A stretch of 64,000 bases of DNA from an uncultured Collinsella sp. (GCA_900542325.1 UQMY01000003.1:1-64000); one strand, 5' to 3'; shown: positions 1 through 9,766, numbered from the stretch's first letter. Notes: generated by a model not told the origin, from the sequence alone. Translations and numbers: made by a program.

Positions 1-56
1 TAGTCGTTGGGGACGTTCTTGTTTGACTAGTCGTTTAAGAACGTCCCCAATGACTA
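1..56. repeat. GGGGACGT-family palindrome
   Basis: Perfect 14-bp inverted repeat (TTGGGGACGTTCTT at 7-20, its complement at 37-50), with outer TAGTC/GACTA pairing at the ends. A related palindrome is at 56804-56916 and a fragment at 3108-3127. It overlaps the stop codon of the minus-strand gene that follows, so it could end that transcript, but no T-run is visible. Confidence 0.6.
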
Positions 57-1823
57 CTTGCTTGCGAACAGCCAGACTAGGATGATCGCCAGGATTGCGG
101 CGACGATGCAGACGATGGCGCCGGTGAATTTGATGCGTGAGTCGCGGGTACGTTCGCGCACCGCGTCCTCGGTGGCCTCGAGCTGGGCGACTTCTCGCTC
201 GGTCTCGGCGTGTTCGGCTTTGTCTCGGGCCAAGGATCCTGCAAGCGACTCAGTGATCTCTGGGTGGTCGTGCACTTCGGTCGCCTGTTCGATGATCGAC
301 TGCGCATGTGCGGCATCTGCTTGGGCGTTGGCGATGCTCTGCTCCTGGTCGCGGCGTGCCTTGTCCTCGGCAGTGATCTTCTCGCGCAGTTCGCGCTGAC
401 GAGTCGCGGCGGCTGTCTTCGCCGTCTGCAGCTCATCGCGCGCGGCATCGGCTTCGGTCGTCACGGCTTGGTGCGCGCGTTTTGCGTCGGCGATAGGGGC
501 TTGAGCCTGCTCGACGGCCTGCTCGGCTGCGGCAAGCGAGTGCTCAAGGTCGGCGGTGATGCGCGGGACATCTTCTTCGGCTTTACGCAGGGCATCTGCC
601 GTGTCGGAAATCTGCATCGAGAGCTCGCTGGTGCGCACCGTATAGTTGGCGGGATTTGCCGAGGGATTGCGTTGCAGCTCGGCATACTCATGACGCAGCG
701 TCTCGAGCTGGGCGCGCGTGGCGTCGACGGTTTGTTGTGCGGCGGCAATGCCGGCGTCTCGCTCTGCCTTCACCTTGTCGCGGATGCGCTTGGAATCCTC
801 AAGACGTCGAACGAGGCGGTTGCCGGTCTCGCGTGAGCTCGCCTCGCGGGCCTCCACGGCGTCGAGCGCGGCCTTCAGACGGAGCTCAGTCGCGTCATCC
901 TCTGTCTTCATTTGTTCGAGCTGACCCTTGAGCTCTGTCGCTTTGGAGGCGTGGGCATCACGATCAATCTCGGCGGCCGCTGCAGTCTTTTGGGCCGTGG
1001 CAATCGCCTGGCGCTGGTCGGCGACGATCTGGTCGTAGCGGCCTGCGATATCCTGGCGCGTCTCGAGTTCCTCGGCCTGATCGGCAATGCGCTGCTCAAG
1101 TTCGGCCAGGTGGGCGCGGGCATCGGCAAGTGCCTTTTTCGCGGCGTTCATCTCGCGCATGGCCGAGGCACCCTGGGCGATAAAGGTGCCCACGGCGTTC
1201 GCAGTGTTCGAGACAGCGGTCCCCAGATCGCGGCTCGCGGCGGAGGAGTGCGGGGCGGTCGGGCGAGCGGTGTCGGCAGCGTCCGCATCGGCAGTCTGCG
1301 GCACGGCGATATTGCCGGTACCGCCTTCGATCACAGAAAAGCCTGCTGCGTGCGGGTCGACCGCATCGGTGCCAATCGTGGGATGCTCGAGCTGCAGAAA
1401 CGAGGGCATGGTGCTGCCCTGGTCGGCAACCGGAGTCTCGCCGGGTACGAAGGTCGAGGCTGCCTCGGCGGCCTCCTCTTCCTCGGCGTCAACGTCAGCG
1501 TCGGCCACGGCGTCTTTCATCGCTTTGACGGCATCCATCATGGAGTCCATGACGGCGTCGAGCTCTTCTTCCGAAGAAACCTCGATAGGGCCCGCAGCTT
1601 GCGGAGCAGCATCCTGTACGGGGCGGTCGTCCTGAGCGGGCGCATCGTCGTTTTGCTCGTCTGCATCTTCGGCGCCAGGGGTTTCCGCCGTAGCGCTTTC
1701 GTCCAAGAATGGGCCGTCGAGGTCAATATCATCGCAGGTCACAGCGTCGGCATCTGCAGTGACGTCTGCGGAATCATCAATATGCTGTTGAGTCTGGGGG
1801 TCCAGCTCGTCTGTCATAGGCAT
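54..1823 (-). CDS. Tail-anchored coiled-coil protein, function unknown
   Basis: I do not recognise a family. An open frame reaches back to 1940, but a GAGGAG motif just before 1823 favours the ATG at 1823 or the one at 1817. The product is about 589 residues. The first ~170 are very acidic and rich in Asp, Glu and Ala, and probably disordered. A long Ala/Glu/Gln/Arg-rich heptad-like region follows (roughly residues 230-550), consistent with extended coiled coil. A single hydrophobic helix (TGAIVCIVAAILAIILVWLF) sits at the extreme C-terminus and ends in ASK, so the bulk is probably cytoplasmic and anchored by the tail. Its other neighbours are unrelated. A scaffold or envelope-stress role is only a guess. 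Confidence 0.75.
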   Translation of the reverse strand: MPMTDELDPQTQQHIDDSADVTADADAVTCDDIDLDGPFLDESATAETPGAEDADEQNDDAPAQDDRPVQDAAPQAAGPIEVSSEEELDAVMDSMMDAVKAMKDAVADADVDAEEEEAAEAASTFVPGETPVADQGSTMPSFLQLEHPTIGTDAVDPHAAGFSVIEGGTGNIAVPQTADADAADTARPTAPHSSAASRDLGTAVSNTANAVGTFIAQGASAMREMNAAKKALADARAHLAELEQRIADQAEELETRQDIAGRYDQIVADQRQAIATAQKTAAAAEIDRDAHASKATELKGQLEQMKTEDDATELRLKAALDAVEAREASSRETGNRLVRRLEDSKRIRDKVKAERDAGIAAAQQTVDATRAQLETLRHEYAELQRNPSANPANYTVRTSELSMQISDTADALRKAEEDVPRITADLEHSLAAAEQAVEQAQAPIADAKRAHQAVTTEADAARDELQTAKTAAATRQRELREKITAEDKARRDQEQSIANAQADAAHAQSIIEQATEVHDHPEITESLAGSLARDKAEHAETEREVAQLEATEDAVRERTRDSRIKFTGAIVCIVAAILAIILVWLFASK

Positions 1824-2111
1824 GTGCTCCTCATCGTTGTTTGTCACCCTATGATAAAGTCTCGCGCCGACATCCCGCGCGCTGCAGCAAAGTTTCAAAA
1901 CGTGTTCGATGGCTCGCGTCGATAGCAAAAACTCGGCCACTTTATCCAGTTTGTACTTGACATTCCCTTCGCCGAAAGACGTTGCGCCGTTCGCCTGCCA
2001 TGGGCTTTATTTTTCACTTGAACCCGCTAAAGTTGCATTTCAGCTTTTGGCGCGTGAAGTTGGATGCGCGCAGTCGACGGGCAGGCCCGTCGCGATTTGA
2101 AAGGACTTTAT

Positions 2112-2912
2112 ATGGGACTTTTCACTGGTAAGACCGTGATCGTCACCGGCGGCGGCAAGGCCACGCTCAAGGACGGCTCCGCTGGCTCCATCGGCTACGG
2201 TATCGATATCGCTTTTGCCAAGGAGGGCGCAAACCTCGTCATTACCGGCCGCAACGTTGCCAAGCTCGAGGCTGCCAAGGAATCCCTCGAGGCCGAGTAC
2301 GGCGTCAAGGTTCTGCCTGTTCAGGCCGATGTCTCGGCTGGTCAGGACAACGAGGCCGTCGTCCAGAACGTCATCGACAAGGCCATTGAGGAGTTCGGCC
2401 GCATCGACGCCGTCGTCAACAATGCTCAGGCCAGCGCTTCGGGCGTGACGATCGCCGATCACACCATGGACCAGTTCAACCTCGCCATTTACTCCGGTCT
2501 GTATGCCACCTACCTGTACATGCAGAAGGCCTACCCGCACCTGAAGGAGACCAAGGGCTCCGTGGTCAACTTTGCTTCGGGCGCCGGCCTGTTTGGCAAC
2601 TATGGCCAGTGCAGCTACGCCGCTGCCAAGGAGGGCATCCGCGGTCTGACCCGCGTCGCTGCCAACGAGTGGGGCAAGGACGGCATCAACGTCAATATCG
2701 TTTGCCCGCTTGCTTGGACCGCCGCGCTCGAGAACTTCCAGGATGCCTATCCCGAGGCGTTCAAGGCCAACGTCCACATGCCGCCGGCGGGTCACTACGG
2801 CGACGTCGAGAAGGAAATCGGCCGCGTTGTCGTTCAGCTCTGCGGTCCCGACTTTAAGTATATGAACGGCGAGACCGTCACCCTCGAGGGTGGCATGGGC
2901 CAGCGTCCTTAG
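2112..2912 (+). CDS. SDR-family NAD(P)-dependent oxidoreductase
   Basis: 266-residue Rossmann-fold protein of the short-chain dehydrogenase/reductase family. The N-terminal cofactor motif is TGGG followed by an insertion and then GSIGYGIDIAFA, so the glycine-rich loop is longer than the usual TGxxxGxG. VNNAQAS stands in for the NNAG motif. The catalytic Ser lies in VNFASGAG and the Tyr/Lys pair in YAAAKEG. The ATG at 2112 is chosen because AAAGGA precedes it; the open frame upstream lacks a ribosome site. The C-terminal GETVTLEGGMGQRP is typical of SDR C-termini. It is a monocistronic unit followed by a hairpin and a terminator. The substrate cannot be told from sequence; it does not resemble my recollection of the Collinsella 7-beta-HSDH N-terminus. 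Confidence 0.88.
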   Translation: MGLFTGKTVIVTGGGKATLKDGSAGSIGYGIDIAFAKEGANLVITGRNVAKLEAAKESLEAEYGVKVLPVQADVSAGQDNEAVVQNVIDKAIEEFGRIDAVVNNAQASASGVTIADHTMDQFNLAIYSGLYATYLYMQKAYPHLKETKGSVVNFASGAGLFGNYGQCSYAAAKEGIRGLTRVAANEWGKDGINVNIVCPLAWTAALENFQDAYPEAFKANVHMPPAGHYGDVEKEIGRVVVQLCGPDFKYMNGETVTLEGGMGQRP

Positions 2913-2916
2913 GGGT

Positions 2917-2940
2917 TCCGCCGTTCTACCGAACGGCGGA
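2917..2940. repeat. Perfect hairpin after SDR gene
   Basis: TCCGCCGTTC-tacc-GAACGGCGGA gives a perfect 10-bp stem five bases after the SDR stop codon. No T-run follows, so it may protect the mRNA 3' end rather than terminate. Confidence 0.6.
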
Positions 2941-2989
2941 CCGGCCGACGCTGTGCGGGCCGCATTTGGACAATCTGCCGTTCAATTTC

Positions 2990-3025
2990 AAGGGCGCGAC
3001 CAGAAGGTCAGCGCCCTTTCATTTC
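2990..3025 (+). terminator. Rho-independent terminator
   Basis: AAGGGCGC (2990-2997) pairs with GCGCCCTT (3011-3018), followed by TCATTTC. Likely end of the SDR transcript. Confidence 0.65.
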
Positions 3026-3145
3026 ACGGCACCTTGTCTCAAATGCGACCCGCTCGCTGACGTTGCCAAAATATCGGCGTTGCCGTGGCTGGTAAATAGC
3101 TCCACTCATCGGGGACGTACTTAAATGAGTGCCCGCAGAATGAAA

Positions 3146-3201
3146 GTGGATAATCTCCCGTTTTTGGGCTGTGCTTTGGGCAAAAGTGGGAGATTATCCA
3201 C
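3146..3201. repeat. 14-bp inverted repeat upstream of tgt
   Basis: GTGGATAATCTCCC at 3146-3159 is perfectly complementary to 3188-3201, with a 28-nt loop. TCCACGCTCAT at its right end is repeated at about 3226. It lies in the ~320-nt gap before tgt, in which I see no gene. A fragment of the GGGGACGT family lies just upstream (3108-3127). Confidence 0.55.
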
Positions 3202-3348
3202 GCTCATCCGGTAAGCGTCCAAAAATCCACGCTCATTTGCCGTGTCCCTGCCGTATCCTCCTCGCACCAGTTTCTGTCGAGTCGGTGCTTCTTGCGGGTT
3301 GCCCGTATAATGGTTTGCGTATGAACCGCAACCAAGGAGTTCCAGTTT

Positions 3349-4488
<1,140 letters not shown>

Positions 4489-4637
4489 GAGCAGCACGGG
4501 CGCTTGCAGAGCGCGGGCAACGGCAAGGGGCGAGCGCCGGCCGGTCATCACGTTTGCTAACACCGCTTGCGCGACCGATGACCGATAGCTTGCAAGCACT
4601 TGATGCATCGTGGGTACCATACCGAATAGTTGATGTT

Positions 4638-4684
4638 CGGGCGGGTGTTTGACGCATGGCGTCGACCCCGCCCGCTTTTTTTTT
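4638..4684 (+). terminator. Strong terminator just before LOG gene
   Basis: CGGGCGGG at 4638 pairs with CCCGCCCG ending at about 4674, followed by ten T residues. An inner GACGC-atg-GCGTC hairpin fills the loop. It lies 16 nt before the LOG start codon, so it either ends the tgt transcript or acts as an attenuator in the LOG leader. Confidence 0.75.
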
Positions 4685-4700
4685 CTCGATAGGAGTACCC

Positions 4701-5459
4701 ATGATTAAGAATGAGAACGTCGAGGGCGAGCCTGCCTACGACGAGACGTACCGCCGCGGCCCCGTGGTCATGCGCGGCCCCATGATTCCCAAGGACAACA
4801 CCTACGCCAACCTGCTGGCGCCCGAGGACTCGACCGACTGGTTGCACACCGACCCCTGGCGCGTGCTGCGCATTCAGGCAGAGTTCGTTGATGGTTTTGG
4901 CGCACTTGCCGAGCTTGGTCCTGCGGTGACCATCTTCGGCAGTGCCCGCACGCCCAAGACCGATCCGCTCTACAAGGCGGCACGCGCCGTTGGCCGCAAG
5001 ATCGCCCAGCGCGGCGTGGCGGTTATCACCGGCGGTGGTCCCGGCGTCATGGAGGCGGCCAACAGGGGAGCGGCGAGCGCCAACGGCAAGTCGGTCGGCT
5101 TGGGTATCGAGCTTCCGCACGAGCAGGGGCTCAATAAATACGTGAACCTCGGCATGGACTTCCGCTACTTCTTTGTGCGCAAAACCATGTTCGTTAAGTA
5201 CAGCTCGGGCGCCATCGTATTTCCCGGCGGCTTTGGCACGCTCGACGAGATGTTCGAGGTTCTCACGCTGGTGCAGACGCACAAGGTCAAGCGCATGCCG
5301 CTCGTGCTGGTGGGCACCGAGTACTGGCAGGGCCTATTCGACTGGCTCAACGGCCCGGTGATGAGCACCGGTATGATTAGCCCGCTCGATCCGGATCTGG
5401 TACACATTACCGACGACCTCAACGAGGCCGTTGACATTGCGCTCAGCGGGCTGATGTAG
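4701..5459 (+). CDS. LOG-family protein (putative cytokinin riboside phosphoribohydrolase type)
   Basis: 252-residue LOG-family protein (TIGR00730 group). GSARTPK, ITGGGPGVMEAANRGA and the diagnostic PGGFGTLDEMFEVLTLVQTHK region (PGGxGTxxE) are all present; the latter two form the nucleotide-binding fold and catalytic site of 5'-monophosphate phosphoribohydrolases. The start at 4701 has AGGAG five bases upstream. The first ~50 residues are an acidic, charged extension absent from minimal LOG proteins. Bacterial LOG proteins are often annotated as lysine decarboxylases, an outdated label. The strong terminator 16 nt upstream of the start is odd for the gene's own expression. Confidence 0.88.
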   Translation: MIKNENVEGEPAYDETYRRGPVVMRGPMIPKDNTYANLLAPEDSTDWLHTDPWRVLRIQAEFVDGFGALAELGPAVTIFGSARTPKTDPLYKAARAVGRKIAQRGVAVITGGGPGVMEAANRGAASANGKSVGLGIELPHEQGLNKYVNLGMDFRYFFVRKTMFVKYSSGAIVFPGGFGTLDEMFEVLTLVQTHKVKRMPLVLVGTEYWQGLFDWLNGPVMSTGMISPLDPDLVHITDDLNEAVDIALSGLM

Positions 5460-5489
5460 ATCAATCGTGCCCACGCGACATGAATACGC

Positions 5490-5525
5490 ATGGCAATCTG
5501 ATGTTATCTAACATCAGATTGCCAT
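5490..5525. promoter_or_regulatory. 17-bp-arm palindrome, likely TA operator
   Basis: ATGGCAATCTGATGTTA (5490-5506) and its exact complement (5509-5525) are separated by TC. A -10-like TATACT follows at 5536-5541 and AGGAGG precedes the antitoxin start. RelB-type antitoxins usually bind such palindromes to repress their own operon. It could also fold as a terminator for the LOG gene. Confidence 0.65.
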
Positions 5526-5572
5526 TTATATTGGGTATACTGGTGTAAAAGACGAGGGCGAGGAGGTCGCAA

Positions 5573-5872
5573 ATGTCTACAGCAACAGTTAAGCCTACGA
5601 CGGTTCGAATCGAAGAGGGGCTCAAGGAGCAGGCGACTGAGTTCTTGGATTCGGTCGGCCTCAGCCTCAATTCCTATCTCAATCTTGCCGTTCGGCAGCT
5701 GGTAAATCAGCGAAAGATTCCTTTTGAGATTGTAGGAAGGGCGGAGGTGCCCAACGAGGTGACGAGGCGCGCCATGGTGATCGCCGAGGCTCATGAGCTG
5801 GGGATTTTGCCGGACGATAGCCTGTCATTCAATAACGCTGATGAGCTTATGTCATTCCTCGATGAGGAATAG
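5573..5872 (+). CDS. RelB/DinJ-family antitoxin
   Basis: 99 residues. The N-terminus (TTVRIEEGLKEQATEFLDSVGLSLNSYLNLAVRQLVNQRKIPFEI) matches the ribbon-helix-helix DNA-binding domain of RelB/DinJ antitoxins, including the LNLAVRQ helix and the IPFE motif. The acidic C-terminus (ELMSFLDEE) would wrap and neutralise the toxin. AGGAGG lies seven bases before the ATG. The stop is two bases before the toxin start, so the pair is co-translated. Expression is probably autoregulated through the palindrome upstream. The module is less G+C-rich than its surroundings, as is common for mobile toxin-antitoxin pairs. Confidence 0.88.
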   Translation: MSTATVKPTTVRIEEGLKEQATEFLDSVGLSLNSYLNLAVRQLVNQRKIPFEIVGRAEVPNEVTRRAMVIAEAHELGILPDDSLSFNNADELMSFLDEE

Positions 5873-5874
5873 CG

Positions 5875-6183
5875 ATGTTCGAGATTAAAGTCGAGGCTCA
5901 ATTTAAGGTGGACTACAAACGAACGATGCGCATGCATCCGCAGCTAAAAAGTGAGTTTAAAGCGGCGGTTGCAGAGCTTGTGGCTCATGGGTCACTTCCG
6001 GCGGAGTATGGCGCCCACGAGCTCTCAAACCCGGGCGGAAACTACAACGGCCACATCGATTTCCACCTATCCGATGGCTTGGTCGATGTGGTCGTTCTTT
6101 ATCTTCCCCATAAGACTAACCCAGTGATTAGGCTGGTGAGAATGGGCACTCATCAGGAACTGTTTCAGGGTCCGCTGGGCTGA
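5875..6183 (+). CDS. YafQ/RelE-superfamily toxin (mRNA interferase)
   Basis: 102 residues, typical of YafQ toxins, which cleave mRNA at the ribosome. Recognisable positions are KVDYKRTMRMHPQLKSEF near the N-terminus, the L-x-x-E-Y-x-x-H-E-L segment, GNYNGHIDFHLSDGLVDVVVLY and the C-terminal IRLVRMGTHQELF, where the His and Phe occupy YafQ-like catalytic positions. It lies directly downstream of the RelB-type antitoxin gene, the usual order. The frame is intact, so I expect an active toxin. Activity and target are inferred from family. Confidence 0.85.
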   Translation: MFEIKVEAQFKVDYKRTMRMHPQLKSEFKAAVAELVAHGSLPAEYGAHELSNPGGNYNGHIDFHLSDGLVDVVVLYLPHKTNPVIRLVRMGTHQELFQGPLG

Positions 6184-6198
6184 TCGCCGATTTCTAAG

Positions 6199-6261
6199 TT
6201 GCGGTGGAATAGGGATTGATTTGCGGCTGATAAGCCAAAAACAGTTCCTATTCCACCGCAA
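6199..6261. repeat. TTGCGGTGGAATAG palindrome, copy 1
   Basis: TTGCGGTGGAATAGG (6199-6213) is complementary to 6247-6261. A second copy with the same core is at 9498-9560. It lies between the convergent toxin and DegV genes. Confidence 0.7.
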
Positions 6262-6276
6262 GTGGTAAAGGTGCCC

Positions 6277-7137
6277 CTAGTGGATGGGCTGGTAGCGGGG
6301 GCAGTAGCTGATGGCGATGGCGTCGACGCCTACATGGGTGGCGATGGTGCAGCCGATGGGGCCGGTGCCGGCGTCTACGTAATCCTGGCCCGCGAGTGCC
6401 TCGTTGACAAGTTCCTGCTCCTCGGCGGCGCCGGTCGTGAGCACACGCACGCTTGAGCCCGGGTGCTCGTCCAAAAACGCGAGGCAATCTGCCATGGTGT
6501 TGGCGACGATGCGCTTGGCGCCGCGGCCCTTTTTGATGGCCTTGATCTCGCCCGATTTCCACTCCGGCGAAACGGCCAGGCGAATGTTGAGCATCTGCGT
6601 GAGCTGGCCGGCAAGCTTGGGCGCGCGGCCGTTCTTAACGAGGTTCTCGAGCGTGCGGGGAATCAGCAGCAGGTGGGCGTCGGGCAGGGCCGCGCGGATC
6701 TGCGCCTCGGTCTCGTCCAGGCTGCGGCCGTCCTCGCGCATAGCCAGCGCGTACTCCACCAGCAGGCCCTCGGCGCCCGAGCCGGTGCGCGAATCGATGC
6801 AGCGCACGTCGAGCTCGTGGGTCTCGGCGACCAGGCATGCGTTGGAATAGCAGGCGGACCACTCGCTGCACAGCGAGATAAAGATCGCGCTGTCGTGGCC
6901 ATCGGCGCGTACGCGGTCAAACAGCGCCTTGAACTCGCCGGCGCTCGGCTGCGAGGTGTGCGGCAGCTGCTCGGAGCCAGCCATGCGGGCGACGTATTCC
7001 TCGGCGGTAATCTGCACCTGGTCGAGCAGGTCCTCGCCCTCGATAATCACATGCAGCGGAATCACGTAAATGCCGAGCTCTTGGGCACGGGCGGGGGAGA
7101 TGTCCGACGTGGAGTCGGTTATGATGGCAAAAGACAT
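6277..7137 (-). CDS. DegV-family fatty-acid-binding protein
   Basis: 286 residues. The N-terminal FAIITDSTSDISPARAQELGIYVIPLHV is the DegV signature, with the TDSTSD lipid-binding loop. RTLENLVKNGRAP and the C-terminal THVGVDAIAISYCPRY are also family-typical. DegV/FakB proteins bind fatty acids and present them to FakA kinase for phospholipid synthesis; no fakA is nearby. The ATG at 7137 follows GAAAGGTG, whereas the longer open frame (to 7194) has no ribosome site. A second DegV protein is at 60412-61266; the two are clearly diverged, suggesting different acyl-chain preferences. Confidence 0.9.
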   Translation of the reverse strand: MSFAIITDSTSDISPARAQELGIYVIPLHVIIEGEDLLDQVQITAEEYVARMAGSEQLPHTSQPSAGEFKALFDRVRADGHDSAIFISLCSEWSACYSNACLVAETHELDVRCIDSRTGSGAEGLLVEYALAMREDGRSLDETEAQIRAALPDAHLLLIPRTLENLVKNGRAPKLAGQLTQMLNIRLAVSPEWKSGEIKAIKKGRGAKRIVANTMADCLAFLDEHPGSSVRVLTTGAAEEQELVNEALAGQDYVDAGTGPIGCTIATHVGVDAIAISYCPRYQPIH

Positions 7138-7293
7138 AATTGCACCTTTCGTTGGGGCGCGGCAGCGCCGCCTTCTGAAAGCAAAGTGCGACAAGTATAG
7201 TGGAGTTGCTCTACATTGCTAGGTTCAATTGTTGAATAGTCAACAGTTTGAAGCGGTGGTGTGGAAATCATCAACTGGGGAAGAAGGGTGCCG

Positions 7294-7956
7294 ATGGCGG
7301 CATTGCAACTTTGCGAGCGGCCGGTTGTGCTGTTCGATTTTGACGGCACGGTGGCCGATACGGGTCGGGCAGTGATGACCTCGACGCGCAAGACGCTGGC
7401 CGCGCGCGGGTTTTCGGAGACGCAGATGGGTGATCTACGCCGCATGATCGGGCCGCCCCTGTGGAAGAGCTTTCACGACTTTTACGGCTTTTCCCGCGAG
7501 GAGTCGCTTGTGGTGGCCGACGAGTACCGCGCCTTTTTTGATGAGCTGGGACCGGAGGAGTACCCCGTGTTCGATGGGATTCCCGAGCTGCTGGATGAGT
7601 TGGCCGCCCGGGGCAAGCGTATGGCCGTGGCGACGTCACGCATGGAGGCCAAATGCATCGACATGGTGCATGAGCTTGGTCTTTCTCAGTTCGAAGCCGT
7701 GGTTGGCATGAATCCGCCGCAGGGGCGCGAGACCAAGGCCGATTCGGTTCGCGATGCCCTGGCGGCGCTCGGCGCGACGGCGGACGATGCCGTGATGATC
7801 GGCGATCGCTTTAACGACGTCGAGGGCGCGCACGCGATGGGCGTGCCGTGCATCGGCATCTATTCGGGCGCGGCGGCGCCGGGTGAGCATGAGGCGGCGG
7901 GTGCCGATGCAGTGGTGCACTCGGTGGCCGAGCTTGCTAAACTTTTCTCTATCTAG
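7294..7956 (+). CDS. HAD-superfamily phosphatase, phosphoglycolate-phosphatase-like
   Basis: 220 residues. Motif I is VLFDFDGTVADTG, with the nucleophile and general-acid Asp pair. A helical cap follows (FSETQMGDLRRMIGPPLWKSF, typical of Gph-like HADs). Motif II is VATSR, and motif IV is VMIGDRFNDVEGAHAMGVPCIGI. The ATG at 7294 with AAGGG upstream is preferred over an in-frame GTG at 7261. Substrate is unknown: phosphoglycolate, pyrophosphate or a nucleotide monophosphate are possible. It is divergent from the DegV gene and 54 bases upstream of the M20 peptidase gene. Confidence 0.87.
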   Translation: MAALQLCERPVVLFDFDGTVADTGRAVMTSTRKTLAARGFSETQMGDLRRMIGPPLWKSFHDFYGFSREESLVVADEYRAFFDELGPEEYPVFDGIPELLDELAARGKRMAVATSRMEAKCIDMVHELGLSQFEAVVGMNPPQGRETKADSVRDALAALGATADDAVMIGDRFNDVEGAHAMGVPCIGIYSGAAAPGEHEAAGADAVVHSVAELAKLFSI

Positions 7957-8010
7957 GAACTAAATGTGAGGGGCGGGTACGCTTGCCGCTCATTGGTAAG
8001 GAGGCAGTCT

Positions 8011-9447
8011 ATGAATCAGGTGGAGCAGAGCGTCGCTGAGTATGTCGACGAGGTCTGGGAAGATGTCGTCGCCGATATCGAGCAGCTGGTGAGCTATCCG
8101 TCCGTGGCAGTTTCTGCCGATGCAGAGCCCGGCGCGCCGTTTGGCCGCCCGGTCCGTGACGCGCTCGACTGTGCGCTCGGCATCGCGCAGAAGCTTGGCT
8201 ATCAGACGAGCGACGACGAGGGCTATGTGGGCATTGCCGATATCCCTGGCCGCGGCGACAAGCAGCTCGCGACCATCTGCCACGTGGACGTGGTGCCCGC
8301 CGGCCCGGGCTGGAACACCGACCCGTTTGCGCTGGAGCGTCGCGAGGGCTGGCTGCTCGGCCGCGGCGTTATCGACGACAAGGGTCCGGCGGTGCTGTCA
8401 CTCTACGCCGGCGCCTATCTGCTCAAGCACGGCATTACCCCGCGCTATACTTTCCGCGCGCTGCTGGGCTGCGATGAGGAAGTGGGCATGTCCGACGTTC
8501 ACCATTATCTGGAGAACCACGCGAACCCCGACTTTCTGTTTACGCCCGATGCCGAGTTCCCGGTCTGTAATGCCGAGAAGGGCCAGTTTGGGGCGACATT
8601 TGTGAGCTCCAAGATCGACGGCGGGCGCATTGTGTCCTTGAGCGGTGCCGAGGCGAGCAACGCTATTCCGTCGCAGTCTATCTGCGAGCTTGCGATTGCC
8701 GCCGATGAGCTGCCGGCGCCCGTTGAGAACGCCGACCGCCTGGAGATCACGGCGCTCGATAACGGGCATGCGCAGATTTTCGCCCACGGCATTGGCGGTC
8801 ATGCCTCGATGCCAGAGGGAACGATCAACGCCGTCGGGCTGATCGTGGCGTATCTGCGCGAGGCCGAGGACGCGTTTGGCGCCCGTGACGAGCGCTTGCT
8901 GACGCCTGCCGAGCACGAGTTTGTCAAGTTCCTGGCCTTTGTGCATGCGGATGCCTATGGCCGCGGCCTAGGTATCGATGCGACGAGTCCGGCGTTTGGC
9001 CCGCTTACCTGCAACGCTGGCGTCATCCGCGTGGCGGATGGCCATATTGAGCAGGTCATCGACGTGCGTTTCCCCGACAGCACGAGTGCCGATACCATCC
9101 GCGAGCAGCTCGAGCCGCTCGTGGGCCGCTTTGGCGTGACGTGCCGTGTGGGTCGTGCCAAGGTGCCGTTCTCGGTCTCTGCCGACGATCCGGCCGTGAA
9201 GGCGCTTATCGATACCTATAACGAGTTTACGGGCAAGCATGCTGAGCCCTTTGCCATGGGCGGCGGCACGTACGCGCGCAACTTTGCCCGCGCCGTGTCG
9301 TTTGGCCCCGAGGAGACCGGCCTGGAGCTGCCCGCGTGGGGCGGCCAGATGCACGGCCCCAACGAGTGCGCCAACGAGGAACAGCTCAAGCAGGCGCTCA
9401 AGATTTATATCGTGGCGATCCTGCGCTTGAATGAGCTTGAGCTTTAA
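8011..9447 (+). CDS. M20-family metallo-dipeptidase (PepV/Sapep-like)
   Basis: 478 residues. The metal-binding motifs are ICHVDVVPAGPGWNTDPFALERREGWLLGRGVIDDKGPAVLS (His-x-Asp and the bridging Asp) and LLGCDEEVGMSDVHHYL (catalytic Glu-Glu). A dimerisation domain lies between about residues 180 and 390, with HGIGGHASMPEGTINAVG. The C-terminal MHGPNE supplies the last metal ligand. Length and the GCDEE motif match Xaa-His/PepV-type dipeptidases, which hydrolyse dipeptides in the cytoplasm. AAGGAGG lies seven bases before the ATG. A different M20 enzyme is encoded at 28146-29366. Confidence 0.9.
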   Translation: MNQVEQSVAEYVDEVWEDVVADIEQLVSYPSVAVSADAEPGAPFGRPVRDALDCALGIAQKLGYQTSDDEGYVGIADIPGRGDKQLATICHVDVVPAGPGWNTDPFALERREGWLLGRGVIDDKGPAVLSLYAGAYLLKHGITPRYTFRALLGCDEEVGMSDVHHYLENHANPDFLFTPDAEFPVCNAEKGQFGATFVSSKIDGGRIVSLSGAEASNAIPSQSICELAIAADELPAPVENADRLEITALDNGHAQIFAHGIGGHASMPEGTINAVGLIVAYLREAEDAFGARDERLLTPAEHEFVKFLAFVHADAYGRGLGIDATSPAFGPLTCNAGVIRVADGHIEQVIDVRFPDSTSADTIREQLEPLVGRFGVTCRVGRAKVPFSVSADDPAVKALIDTYNEFTGKHAEPFAMGGGTYARNFARAVSFGPEETGLELPAWGGQMHGPNECANEEQLKQALKIYIVAILRLNELEL

Positions 9448-9497
9448 GGCTGCGGCGTTTTAACAACTTAGCACCCCTTTCGTCCGGGCTTTTTAAG

Positions 9498-9560
9498 TTG
9501 CGGTGGAATAGTTCCTAAAAGAGGCTGCCTGATGGCCAAACAGGAACTATTTCACCGCAA
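9498..9560. repeat. TTGCGGTGGAATAG palindrome, copy 2
   Basis: 19-nt arms (9498-9516 and 9542-9560) pair with one mismatch. The core is shared with the copy at 6199-6261, while the loops differ. It lies about 50 bases after the dipeptidase stop and may act as its terminator. Confidence 0.7.
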
Positions 9561-9766
9561 CTTTGTTTTTATTGGTGTAAAAGGCGGGCCATGCTTGGTG
9601 GCGGGTTTGTTATTCGTTTGTAAAGCCGAGCCGCGCTTGCGGTAAGGGTCTATCAGATGCCCGTAATAAAGCGCAGCTGACGCGGGCGCTGCCCGATCGA
9701 GACCGTATCTTTCCAAACAGCAAAGCGGGCAGGGTGCCCGCGAGTCGCTTGTATGAAAGGAAGATC

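Noticed and set aside
912..1925. 337-codon open frame opposite the coiled-coil gene
   Set aside because: Gly/Val/Arg-rich reverse-frame product; the minus-strand frame has an acidic region, coiled coil and tail anchor.
6199..6261. Inverted repeats of an insertion sequence
   Set aside because: The arms enclose only ~33 nt with no transposase, and no transposase-like ORF occurs in the window.
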